This document shows positions 16,697-25,218 of a stretch of 64,000 nt of DNA, in pieces. The position numbers and the translations under genes were made by a program. A model generated the notes under the pieces. That model did not search any database, was not told the origin of the DNA, and saw nothing but the letters and a program-made list of their open reading frames with translations. The stretch spans positions 62,001 through 126,000 of the forward strand of contig CAUQTI010000007.1 in the NCBI GenBank assembly GCA_963521065.1. Reading direction: 5' to 3'. The stretch comes from IOR16 sp963521065 (GTDB taxonomy: Bacteria > Bacillota > Clostridia > Peptostreptococcales > Anaerovoracaceae). The first letter of the stretch is position 1. Every line of letters begins with the position of its first letter.

Positions 16697-18235
16697 ATGT
16701 ATTCAAGAGTAAAAACGGCATCCCTTTATGGCTTGCAAGCAGATTTGATTTCTGTTGAGACCGATATTTCTTTGGGGCTTCCTGTGTGGAACATAGTAGG
16801 ACTTCCTGACTTATCAGTAAGGGAGGCGAAAGATCGTATACGAGCGGCAATTGCCAATATTGGCTGCCCATTTCCGGCAAAGCGTATTGTAGTGAATCTA
16901 TCTCCGGCAGGGATAAGAAAGGAAGGGACTCATTTCGATTTACCCATTGCGGTTGGCGTGTTGAGCGCACTTGGTATTATAAAAACAGAAAAGACAGAGG
17001 AGCTTGCTTTTTTAGGAGAGCTTTCTTTAGACGGAAGCATTCATCCGGTAAAAGGAGCTTTACCCTTAGCAATTGGACTCCATGAACAGGGAATAAAAAA
17101 AATAATTCTCCCGTTAAAAAATGCGGGGGAGATTTCCTTAGTAGAAGATATTACAATTTATCCGGCTGAGCATTTAAATGAAGTAATAGAATTCTTATCT
17201 GATTTTACTTCAATTTTGCCGTACTCCGAGAGAGGCTCTAAGAAAAAAGGAAAGCAGGAAATTCCTGTCGACTTTGCGGATGTGATGGGACAGGAGACTG
17301 CAAAACGTGTACTTCAAATCGCTGCTGCAGCATCCCATGATTGTCTGTTCATAGGGCCTCCGGGCGCCGGAAAAACAATGTTGGCGAAGAGAGTCCCAAC
17401 TATCTTGCCACCTCTGAACAAACAAGAGCAGATGGAAGTGACTAAAATTCACAGTGTGGCGGAGCTCCTTCCGGGAGATCGTATTATAAAGGAACGGCCT
17501 TTTCGCGCGCCGCACCATACCGTAACGGCAGCTGCTTTAATTGGGGGTGGGAAATATCCTAGACCGGGGGAAATATCACTTGCACATCGAGGCGTTCTTT
17601 TTCTGGATGAGTTTCCGGAATTTCAAAGAAATATTTTGGATTTATTGAGACAGCCGTTAGAGGAAGAAGAAGTTCGTATTTCGAGGGCCGGCGGTAATTT
17701 TACTTTTCCTGCACAATTCATGCTGATTGCGGCAATGAATCCCTGCCCTTGCGGTTATTTTGGAAGTGAAAAGCAAACTTGCCGTTGCACACCGCAGCAA
17801 ATTCGAAACTATTTGTCGCGCGTTTCAGGACCGCTTTTAGATCGTGTAGACCTACAATTTGAATTATTACCTGTAAAAAAAGAAATTTACCTTTCTGAGA
17901 CAGCGGCATCCGAAAGCTCCAAACGCATGAAGGAGAGCGTTTTAAAAGTGCGTGCGATTCAAGAAAAAAGGTTTCAAAATGAATCGATTTCCTACAATTC
18001 ACAGCTTTCGCCGGATTTGATCCGAAAATATTGTCATTTACATGTAAATGCAAAAAAGATACTGGATGGTGCTTACACGAGGTGGCAGCTAAGCGGAAGA
18101 GCATACTATAAAATTATCAAAGTGGCTCAGACAATCAGTGACTTTGCACAATCAGAAACCATCGAAGAAATTCATATGGCAGAGGCAATTCGCTATCGCT
18201 GCATGGAAAAATATTATGAGAAAAGGAAAGGCTAA
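16697..18235 (+). CDS. comM: YifB/ComM family Mg-chelatase-like AAA+ ATPase
   Basis: A 512-residue protein: an N-terminal ribosomal S5-like/Lon-protease-like domain (about 1-170), an AAA+ module with Walker A GPPGAGKTMLAKR (about residue 218) and Walker B VLFLDEFPEF, and the C-terminal Mg-chelatase domain. A Cys-rich insert CPCGYFGSEKQTCRC is typical. In Vibrio/Haemophilus ComM is a branch-migration helicase for transformation; in Firmicutes the role is unproven. Position between yraN and dprA supports DNA processing. ATG 16697 follows AAGGAGGA. Confidence 0.9.
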   Translation: MYSRVKTASLYGLQADLISVETDISLGLPVWNIVGLPDLSVREAKDRIRAAIANIGCPFPAKRIVVNLSPAGIRKEGTHFDLPIAVGVLSALGIIKTEKTEELAFLGELSLDGSIHPVKGALPLAIGLHEQGIKKIILPLKNAGEISLVEDITIYPAEHLNEVIEFLSDFTSILPYSERGSKKKGKQEIPVDFADVMGQETAKRVLQIAAAASHDCLFIGPPGAGKTMLAKRVPTILPPLNKQEQMEVTKIHSVAELLPGDRIIKERPFRAPHHTVTAAALIGGGKYPRPGEISLAHRGVLFLDEFPEFQRNILDLLRQPLEEEEVRISRAGGNFTFPAQFMLIAAMNPCPCGYFGSEKQTCRCTPQQIRNYLSRVSGPLLDRVDLQFELLPVKKEIYLSETAASESSKRMKESVLKVRAIQEKRFQNESISYNSQLSPDLIRKYCHLHVNAKKILDGAYTRWQLSGRAYYKIIKVAQTISDFAQSETIEEIHMAEAIRYRCMEKYYEKRKG

Positions 18236-18246
18236 GGTATGGAAAA

Positions 18247-19299
18247 TTGAAAGGCTTTAGTATACATACCCCCTCGATTTATGAGATTTGGCTAGATCGT
18301 TTGAAGGGGATTTCTTCTGTCGAAAAGCTGCGGTTAGTAGAGAGATATAGTGATTGCACAACGCTCTATTCCGTTGCAGAAACGCTCAGAATAGATAAGA
18401 ATTTAAATGAGGCAAAAATACAACTGGACTATATGAAAGCAGAAAAAATTGGAGCAGTTTCCCATGCGAATGAAAAATACCCTCTTTTTCTCAGAGAAAT
18501 GAATAATCCGCCGTGGATGCTGTATTATAAAGGTAGGGCAGATTTGTTAGATAAAACAGGTGTTGCCATTGTGGGAGCCAGAAATGCATCCCATTACGGA
18601 AAAACAATTGCTTTTCAACTGGCGGAGCGTATGGCGAAATGTAATGCAGTTGTCGTGAGCGGGATGGCAGCTGGTGTGGATTCGGCAGCGCATAGAGGGG
18701 CATTGGATAATGGTGGAGATACCATTGCGGTATTTGGGTGCGGTGTGGATGTTTGCTATCCTGCTTCAAATCGTGCCTTAATGAAGGAAATTGAAAAAAA
18801 GGGTTTAATCGTTTCTGAGTTTTTTCCAAAAACACCGCCCAAACCTTTTCGATTTCCTATGCGGAATCGGATTATCAGCGGTTTATCACAGGCGGTAATT
18901 GTAGCGGAAGCTGGTTTATCGAGCGGCTCACTCATTACTGCAGAATTTGCAGCGGAGCAGGGGCGTGACGTTTTTTCGGTTCCTGGAAATATTACGCAGA
19001 TAAACAGCATTGGCACAAACAAATTAATTCAAGATGGAGCGATTCCTATTATCACAGTTTTGGATGTGGAAAAAAGTCTAGGTCTGCAGAGTGATCCGGA
19101 AGGAAGAATACCCGGACAAAGCTTGGGAATTGAGGAGAAGCAGGTTTATGAAGCGGTATCGATAGAAGGGGAAACCAGTGTTGATTTTTTATCCCATAAA
19201 CTAAAAAAGTCACCCTCTTATATTAACGGAATTGTGACTATTTTAGAAATAAAAGGTGTACTTCAAAGCAGTTTCGGAAAAATTTTTATTGCAAAGTAG
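18247..19299 (+). CDS. dprA: DNA processing protein DprA
   Basis: A 350-residue DprA/Smf: an N-terminal helical (SAM-like) part, a Rossmann-like core with VGARNASHYG, SGMAAGVDSAAHRGAL and VFGCGVDVCYP, and a C-terminal winged helix. DprA binds ssDNA and loads RecA during transformation. The likely start is TTG 18247, since the nearby ATG at 18239 runs into a stop at once; the ribosome binding site is weak. topA follows about 100 bases downstream. Presence of dprA and comM is not in itself evidence of natural competence. Confidence 0.92.
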   Translation: MKGFSIHTPSIYEIWLDRLKGISSVEKLRLVERYSDCTTLYSVAETLRIDKNLNEAKIQLDYMKAEKIGAVSHANEKYPLFLREMNNPPWMLYYKGRADLLDKTGVAIVGARNASHYGKTIAFQLAERMAKCNAVVVSGMAAGVDSAAHRGALDNGGDTIAVFGCGVDVCYPASNRALMKEIEKKGLIVSEFFPKTPPKPFRFPMRNRIISGLSQAVIVAEAGLSSGSLITAEFAAEQGRDVFSVPGNITQINSIGTNKLIQDGAIPIITVLDVEKSLGLQSDPEGRIPGQSLGIEEKQVYEAVSIEGETSVDFLSHKLKKSPSYINGIVTILEIKGVLQSSFGKIFIAK

Positions 19300-19401
19300 T
19301 GAAATTCGAAATATAATCAGTTTTTGTAACGATCAATCATTTTATATAATTATAATGTAGGAAAAAATTCCGAATAAAGAGGCTAGATTGGGAGGAAACG
19401 A

Positions 19402-21468
19402 ATGGGAAAATCCTTAGTCATTGTAGAATCACCGTCAAAAGCAAAGACGATTGGCAAATTTCTAGGAAGTAAATATAAGGTTATTGCGTCAGTTGGACAT
19501 GTAAGAGATTTGCCGAAGAGCAAATTGGGAATCAACATAGAAAATGGATTTGAGCCGGAATATATCTCTATCAGGGGAAAAGGCGATGTAATAAAAGCCT
19601 TAAAAAAAGAAGCAAAGGGAGCAGATAAAGTGTATCTCGCAACTGACCCTGACCGCGAGGGGGAAGCGATTTCTTGGCACATTGCGCATTTGCTGGGCAT
19701 TGATATTGAGCAGCCATGTCGGATTGTATTTAACGAAATTACAAAAGGTGCGATTCGAAATGCCGTAAAAAATCCGCGTCCGATTGATAAAAGACTGGTT
19801 GACGCGCAACAGGCACGGCGCGTACTGGACCGCTTGGTAGGGTATAAAATCAGTCCGCTTTTATGGCGGAAGGTGCGCAGAGGCTTGAGTGCAGGACGTG
19901 TCCAATCTGCAGCATTGAAAATTATCTGTGACCGTGAAAAATCCATTTTAGAATTTGTTCCGAAAGAGTATTGGATTATCAGTGCAATGCTGGAAAAAAT
20001 GAAAAAAGGGAATTCAAAAAAACAATTTACAGCGAAATTAATTGAACAAAATGGGAAAAAACTTACAATAGAAAACGAGCAGCAGGCAAAACAAATCGTA
20101 TCAGAAATTGATATGAGTCAGTTTGTTGTAGGAAAAGTGGAGAGAAAGGAACGAATGAAGCGTCCGATGCCTCCTTTCACAACAAGCAGCTTGCAGCAGG
20201 AAGCATCTACAAAATTAGGTTTTTATACGAAAAAAACCATGTTGATTGCACAGCAGCTCTATGAAGGCGTAGAGGTAAAGGGGCAAGGGACCATCGGACT
20301 GGTCACCTACATCAGAACAGATTCCGTCCGCATTTCCAGCGAAGCACAGGAAGCCGTCACTGCGTATATAACAGAGACGTATTCGAAAGACTATTTAGGC
20401 AACCATGTATATACAAATAAGAAGAAAGATGTGCAGGATGCGCATGAAGCAATTCGTCCAAGTATCATATCTCTTACTCCTGACAGCATCAAAGATTCCT
20501 TATCAAAAGACCAGTATAATCTTTATAAATTAATTTGGTCCCGTTTTGTAGCCAGCCGTATGAAGGCCGCTGTATATGACGGAATTTCTGCCGAAATAAA
20601 AAATCACACCTATACCTTCAAGGCGAACGGGTCAAAATTGAAATTTGATGGATATCTAAAGATTTATAATAACAGCAGTGAAGAAGATGAAGAGAGAATG
20701 CTTCCTGATTTGCAAGAAGGCGAAGTACTAAACTTAATTGATTTGCTGAGTGATCAGAATTTCACCCAACCTCCTTCGCGTTTTTCAGAAGCTGGGTTGG
20801 TAAAGGACTTAGAAGAAAAGGATATTGGGCGCCCAAGTACTTACGCGCCGATTATTGCGACCTTAATTGAGAGAAAGTATATCAACCGTGAGAAAAAGAT
20901 ATTGAAACCAACGGAATTGGGATTTGTTGTTACCGATTTAATGGAAACTTATTTCAAAGAAATTGTCGATGCCGGCTTTACGGCAGGCATGGAAGATCAG
21001 CTGGATGATATTGAGGTAAAGGATTTACACTGGAAGTCTGTCATTGAAGGATTTTATGTGACGCTCGCAGAAGAGCTTGAGGTAGCAGACGCCGCAATTG
21101 AAAAAGTGCAAATTGAAGATGAATTAACAGATGAGGTTTGCGAACTGTGCGGAAAGCCAATGGCAATAAAACATGGACGATTTGGCGAATTTCTTGCTTG
21201 CAGCGGTTATCCGGAATGTAAAAATACAAAACCGCGCATAAAGAAAATTGACGTCCCTTGTCCAAAATGCGGCAAGGATATTGTTGCAAGGAAAAGTAAA
21301 AATGGAAAGTTGTTTTATGGGTGCAGCGGTTACCCGGAATGCAATCAGCTGTTCTGGAATAAACCGATGAATCAAAACTGCCCGAAATGTGGGGCACTTA
21401 TGACAGAAAAAAAGACAAAAACCACGAAAATTTTGTGTTCAAACCCGGAATGCGGGTATAAAGAATAA
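19402..21468 (+). CDS. topA: DNA topoisomerase I
   Basis: A 688-residue type IA topoisomerase that relaxes negative supercoils. Toprim at the N-terminus (VIVESPSKAKTI, ATDPDREGEAISWH), catalytic Tyr in VTYIRTDSVR (about residue 303), then three C-terminal Cys4 zinc units (CELCGKPM, CPKCGKDI with CSGYPEC, CPKCGALM with CSNPEC). ATG 19402 follows GGGAGGAAACG. TATAAT occurs at 19345-19356 but without a well-spaced -35. hslV begins 16 bases after the stop. Confidence 0.95.
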   Translation: MGKSLVIVESPSKAKTIGKFLGSKYKVIASVGHVRDLPKSKLGINIENGFEPEYISIRGKGDVIKALKKEAKGADKVYLATDPDREGEAISWHIAHLLGIDIEQPCRIVFNEITKGAIRNAVKNPRPIDKRLVDAQQARRVLDRLVGYKISPLLWRKVRRGLSAGRVQSAALKIICDREKSILEFVPKEYWIISAMLEKMKKGNSKKQFTAKLIEQNGKKLTIENEQQAKQIVSEIDMSQFVVGKVERKERMKRPMPPFTTSSLQQEASTKLGFYTKKTMLIAQQLYEGVEVKGQGTIGLVTYIRTDSVRISSEAQEAVTAYITETYSKDYLGNHVYTNKKKDVQDAHEAIRPSIISLTPDSIKDSLSKDQYNLYKLIWSRFVASRMKAAVYDGISAEIKNHTYTFKANGSKLKFDGYLKIYNNSSEEDEERMLPDLQEGEVLNLIDLLSDQNFTQPPSRFSEAGLVKDLEEKDIGRPSTYAPIIATLIERKYINREKKILKPTELGFVVTDLMETYFKEIVDAGFTAGMEDQLDDIEVKDLHWKSVIEGFYVTLAEELEVADAAIEKVQIEDELTDEVCELCGKPMAIKHGRFGEFLACSGYPECKNTKPRIKKIDVPCPKCGKDIVARKSKNGKLFYGCSGYPECNQLFWNKPMNQNCPKCGALMTEKKTKTTKILCSNPECGYKE

Positions 21469-21484
21469 AAAAAGGAGGTCAACT

Positions 21485-22024
21485 ATGGGAGAATTTCACG
21501 CGACAACGATTGTGGCCGTAAGAAGAAATGGAAAAGATATTTGTATTGGCGGTGATGGACAGGTAACAATGGGCCAGACTGCAATTATGAAAAATAATGC
21601 AAAAAAAGTTCGTAAGATTTATAAAAACACAGTGGTGACCGGATTCGCCGGTTCTGTTTCAGATGCATTTACACTGACAGAAAAATTTGAGAAAAAGTTA
21701 GAGGAGCATTCAGGCAATTTAAAAAGAGCCGCTGTGGCATTAGCACAGATGTGGAGATCTGACCGCGCAATGAGAAATTTAGAAGCACTTATGCTTGCTG
21801 CAGATGAGGAGAGCTTGCTTTTGATTTCTGGAAATGGAGAGGTTATTGAGCCGGATGAAAATTTTGTAGCAATCGGTTCGGGCGGAAACTTTGCATATGC
21901 AGCTGCAAATGCTTTATACAATCATACTGATATGACCGCAGAAGAGGTGGTAAGGGAATCCCTACGCATCGCTTCTTCCATTTGTGTTTATACGAATGAT
22001 CACATTTCCATAGAAAAATTATAA
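21485..22024 (+). CDS. hslV: ATP-dependent protease subunit HslV (ClpQ/CodW)
   Basis: A 179-residue proteasome-like peptidase of the HslVU complex. The N-terminus reads MGEFHATTIVAV. Alignment by eye with E. coli (MTTIVSV) puts the catalytic Thr at residue 7, so six residues would need removal; the Ser directly after Met that B. subtilis CodW uses is replaced by Gly. Conserved GGDGQVTMGQ, GFAGSVSDAF and IGSGGNFAYAAA follow. ATG 21485 after AAAGGAGG. It is followed by hslU 19 bases on and then codY, the codVWXY order of B. subtilis without codV/xerC. Confidence 0.94.
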   Translation: MGEFHATTIVAVRRNGKDICIGGDGQVTMGQTAIMKNNAKKVRKIYKNTVVTGFAGSVSDAFTLTEKFEKKLEEHSGNLKRAAVALAQMWRSDRAMRNLEALMLAADEESLLLISGNGEVIEPDENFVAIGSGGNFAYAAANALYNHTDMTAEEVVRESLRIASSICVYTNDHISIEKL

Positions 22025-22043
22025 AGTAAAGGAGAAAGTGAAA

Positions 22044-23474
22044 ATGAGTCAATTATACAGCATGACCCCAAAGCAGATTGTGCAGGAATTAGATAAATAC
22101 ATTATAGGACAAGATCAAGCAAAGAAGTCCGTTGCATTAGCTTTACGCAACCGCTATCGCAGAAGCTTACTGCCTGATGAAATGCGTGAGGAAGTAACAC
22201 CGAAAAATATTTTGATGATGGGACCTACCGGCGTAGGAAAAACCGAGATTGCGAGAAGACTTTCTAAATTGATGGATGCCCCGTTCGTTAAAGTCGAGGC
22301 AACTAAATTTACAGAGGTTGGATATGTTGGACGCGACGTTGATTCCATGGTAAGAGATTTGATGGAGGCTTCGATCCGTATTACAAAGCAGAAACGTTTG
22401 CAGGAAAAATATTCGATTGCTGACGAAGTAGCAGAAGAAAAAATTATCGAGGCAATTATCCCGGGCAAGAAAAAAGCTCCTTCTGCATCCGGAGGTGTCA
22501 GAGGCCCGTTTGATTTTATAATGGGAGGATTTCAGCAGCCGCAAAGTCAAAGTGGCCTTCCTGCGCAGGAAAACCGGGAACAGGAAGTCAGCGATGTGGA
22601 ACTTGCAAGAGAGCAGGTTCGCCAACAGCTCAGACAAGGGCTTTTGGAAGAGCAGTTTATTGAAATAGAAGTAAATGAGTCACAAAAAGGGATGAATCAG
22701 CTGGATTTGGGAAATGAAGGAGCCAGCATTTCCATTGGAAATATTTTTGGCGATATGATGCCCAAGAAAAAGAAAAAAAAGAATGTCAGAGTGAAGGATG
22801 CAAGAAAAATTTTACGCGAACAGGAAGCGCAAAATCTCATTGATATGGATCAAGTAACGTCAGAAGCTTTGGAAAATGCGGAGCAAAACGGGATTATCTT
22901 TATTGATGAAATTGATAAAATTGCTTCTGGAAATGGATACAAATCAGGAGCAGATGTTTCAAGAGAGGGTGTACAAAGAGACATTCTTCCGATTGTAGAG
23001 GGAAGTGTTGTCAATACAAAGTACGGACCTCTAAAAACCGACCATATTTTATTTATAGGAGCAGGAGCCTTTCATATTGCGAAACCAACAGATTTGATTC
23101 CTGAGTTGCAAGGAAGATTTCCGATTCGTGTGGAGCTGGAAAATTTGACAAAGGAAGCCTTTGTACAGATTTTAACAGTACCGGAAAATGCACTGTTAAA
23201 GCAGCATAAAATGCTTCTTGAGACAGAGGGCATCAAGGTGGACTTTGCAGAGGATGCAGTGGAAGAAATCGCTACGATTGCTTATTTGACGAATGAGCAA
23301 ACGGAGAACATCGGTGCGAGAAGACTTCATACGATTATGGAAAAACTGTTGGAGGATATTTCTTTTAATATTCCCGATATGGAAGAAGAGGAAGTTATTA
23401 TTGATGCAAATTATGTGAAAGAGAAATTTGCTGACAAGATTCATGAGGACGATATTGATCGATATATTTTATAA
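22044..23474 (+). CDS. hslU: ATP-dependent protease ATPase subunit HslU (ClpY/CodX)
   Basis: A 476-residue AAA+ unfoldase that feeds substrates to HslV. Walker A GPTGVGKTEIARR near residue 60, the pore motif in KFTEVGYVGRDVDSM, Walker B IIFIDEIDKIA and the C-terminal sensor-2 NIGARRLHTIMEKLLED are all present; the I domain holds a Gln/Lys-rich insertion. ATG 22044 is chosen over the in-frame GTG 22038, which lies only 3 bases from GGAG. Confidence 0.95.
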   Translation: MSQLYSMTPKQIVQELDKYIIGQDQAKKSVALALRNRYRRSLLPDEMREEVTPKNILMMGPTGVGKTEIARRLSKLMDAPFVKVEATKFTEVGYVGRDVDSMVRDLMEASIRITKQKRLQEKYSIADEVAEEKIIEAIIPGKKKAPSASGGVRGPFDFIMGGFQQPQSQSGLPAQENREQEVSDVELAREQVRQQLRQGLLEEQFIEIEVNESQKGMNQLDLGNEGASISIGNIFGDMMPKKKKKKNVRVKDARKILREQEAQNLIDMDQVTSEALENAEQNGIIFIDEIDKIASGNGYKSGADVSREGVQRDILPIVEGSVVNTKYGPLKTDHILFIGAGAFHIAKPTDLIPELQGRFPIRVELENLTKEAFVQILTVPENALLKQHKMLLETEGIKVDFAEDAVEEIATIAYLTNEQTENIGARRLHTIMEKLLEDISFNIPDMEEEEVIIDANYVKEKFADKIHEDDIDRYIL

Positions 23475-23506
23475 AATTAATGTAAATTTCATGCATATAA
23501 TGATAG

Positions 23507-23521
23507 AATTTTTCGAATAAT
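23507..23521. promoter_or_regulatory. possible CodY box upstream of codY
   Basis: AATTTTTCGAATAAT matches 11 of 15 positions of the B. subtilis CodY motif AATTTTCWGAAAATT and lies just upstream of the codY -35. Such matches are common in AT-rich DNA, so autoregulation is only a possibility. Confidence 0.25.
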
Positions 23522-23533
23522 ATAAAAAAACGT

Positions 23534-23562
23534 TTTACTTTATGAAAATTTCCCGTTATAAT
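23534..23562 (+). promoter_or_regulatory. promoter of codY
   Basis: TTTACT (23534-23539), 17 bases, consensus TATAAT (23557-23562), about 80 bases before the codY ATG. It gives codY its own promoter in addition to readthrough from hslVU. Confidence 0.55.
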
Positions 23563-23641
23563 GTTTTTAATCCTATAATTTTAATAAGGATAAAGATAAG
23601 AATAAGGCCCAGGAAAAAATGAACTAGAATGGAGGATAAAT

Positions 23642-24421
23642 ATGGGAAAAACTTTATTAGAAAAAATAAGAAAATTGAATTGGATGCTGCAGGAAAGTGT
23701 AGAGGGTGCATTTTCATTTAATGAACTATGTGAAATTTTAAGCGACCTTTTGGATGGAAATGTGTATGTGGCTAGCAGAAAAGGAAAGGTGATTGGCGTT
23801 CATTATAAAGACCGTATTGACAGTGCTACAATTACGGATGCAGCGACAGGAAGCGAAACCTTCCCGTTGGAGTACAATGATGCTTTACTTGCAATTCATG
23901 AAACACAGTGTAATTTAAAGAATGAAGAGGTTTTGGAAATCTTTAAATACGATTACGATACCTCAGATAAGCTGCATACCGTAATTCCTATCTTTGGCGG
24001 CAAAAAAAGACAGGGTACTTTGATTGTAGCAAGATATGAGCCTGATTTTAATGATGAGGATATCATTTTAGGCGAATATGGAGCGACCGTTGTAGGACTG
24101 GAGATTCAGAGAAGAAAAGCCATCGAAGCGGAGGAAGAGGAACGAAAGAGAAGTGTCGTTCGTATGGCAATTGGAACATTGTCCTATTCTGAGGCCGAAG
24201 CGGTACGCCAGATTTTCAAGGAACTTGAAGGCAATGAAGGATTATTGGTTGCAAGTAAGATTGCAGATCGTTCCGGAATTACCCGTTCTGTCATTGTCAA
24301 TGCTCTGCGCAAACTAGAAAGCGCGGGTGTAATTGAATCCCGTTCACTAGGGATGAAAGGAACCCATATCAAGATTATTAACAGTAAATTTAAAGAAGAG
24401 CTGGCAGTGTTAGATAACTAA
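23642..24421 (+). CDS. codY: GTP- and branched-chain amino acid-sensing global repressor CodY
   Basis: A 259-residue CodY: an N-terminal GAF domain that binds isoleucine/leucine/valine (about 1-155) and a C-terminal winged helix with SKIADRSGITRSVIVNALRK (about 203-222) as recognition region. In Firmicutes it represses stationary-phase, amino-acid and often sporulation genes when nutrients are plentiful. ATG 23642 follows ATGGAGG. Its terminator overlaps the start region of yunB. Confidence 0.95.
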   Translation: MGKTLLEKIRKLNWMLQESVEGAFSFNELCEILSDLLDGNVYVASRKGKVIGVHYKDRIDSATITDAATGSETFPLEYNDALLAIHETQCNLKNEEVLEIFKYDYDTSDKLHTVIPIFGGKKRQGTLIVARYEPDFNDEDIILGEYGATVVGLEIQRRKAIEAEEEERKRSVVRMAIGTLSYSEAEAVRQIFKELEGNEGLLVASKIADRSGITRSVIVNALRKLESAGVIESRSLGMKGTHIKIINSKFKEELAVLDN

Positions 24422-24438
24422 CGTATAAGACAGTGACC

Positions 24439-24482
24439 AAAAACCCTCAATCTGCATATTCTGATATGTGATTGGGGGTTTT
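24439..24482 (+). terminator. codY terminator overlapping the yunB ribosome binding site
   Basis: AAAACCCTCAATC and GATTGGGGGTTTT pair, with a further ATAT/ATAT helix and a TCTG loop, followed by TTTTCTT. The GGGGG of the 3' arm is also the only Shine-Dalgarno-like sequence before the yunB ATG at 24486. Confidence 0.75.
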
Positions 24483-24485
24483 CTT

Positions 24486-25160
24486 ATGAGCGACCATATT
24501 AGAAGAAAAAAGCAAAATAGAAGAGGGACAACAAAAGGATTTCTATTTTTTATTCTTTGCATGCTTTTCCTAGTATATAGTAGCTTTTTCTTAATAAAGG
24601 TTGTGAAACCTTCCATTACATCCGTGTCAGAAATGAGAGTGAAGGCAATTGTGACACAAACAATCAATGAAGCAATCCGAGAAAAATTTGCGGAGGATGT
24701 CAATGCAGGCCATTTAATTGAGATGGAACTAGACAATGAAGGAAAAGTAACGCTTGTACAGGCGGATACGGTGGCTATGAACCGTTTGGCTGCGGATATG
24801 AGCGGGCGAATTCAAAAGAAATTGATGAATCTAACCGATACAAAGATACAGCTTCCGGTTGGAAGTCTTATGGGAAGTCAGATTCTTTCTCAGATGGGGC
24901 CCAAATTTAGTTTGAGGATTCTCCCTATGGCAACGACGGAAGTCAGCTTTAAAACGGAATTTGAGAGCACCGGCATCAATCAGACACGGCACAGAGTTTA
25001 TTTAGAAGTAAACAGCAGTGCAAAAGTCTTGGTACCGTTTTCCAGCAATAAAATGCAGTTGAAAAATACAGTTTTAGTGGCAGAAACCATTATTGTGGGC
25101 GATGTTCCTCAGAGTTACATATTTGTGCCGGAAAAGGGTATTTTAGATGTTGTAAATTAG
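24486..25160 (+). CDS. yunB: sporulation protein YunB
   Basis: A 224-residue protein with a basic N-terminus, one membrane span (about 19-40, FLFFILCMLFLVYSSFFLI) and an outside domain starting with the family-typical VKAIVTQTINEAI. In B. subtilis yunB is a sigma-E (mother cell) gene needed for normal spores; the molecular role is unknown. I chose ATG 24486; an in-frame GTG at 24468 lies inside the terminator stem and lacks a ribosome binding site. No clear sigma-E promoter was found. Confidence 0.85.
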   Translation: MSDHIRRKKQNRRGTTKGFLFFILCMLFLVYSSFFLIKVVKPSITSVSEMRVKAIVTQTINEAIREKFAEDVNAGHLIEMELDNEGKVTLVQADTVAMNRLAADMSGRIQKKLMNLTDTKIQLPVGSLMGSQILSQMGPKFSLRILPMATTEVSFKTEFESTGINQTRHRVYLEVNSSAKVLVPFSSNKMQLKNTVLVAETIIVGDVPQSYIFVPEKGILDVVN

Positions 25161-25166
25161 TTTTGT

Positions 25167-25194
25167 TTGCATTTTAAAATGTCTATGGTATACT
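25167..25194 (+). promoter_or_regulatory. promoter of hflX-yigZ
   Basis: TTGCAT (25167-25172), 16 bases, TATACT (25189-25194), ending 24 bases before the hflX ATG. Placed right after the yunB stop. Confidence 0.5.
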
Positions 25195-25218
25195 ACATTT
25201 GTAATTTTGGGAGGGTAT

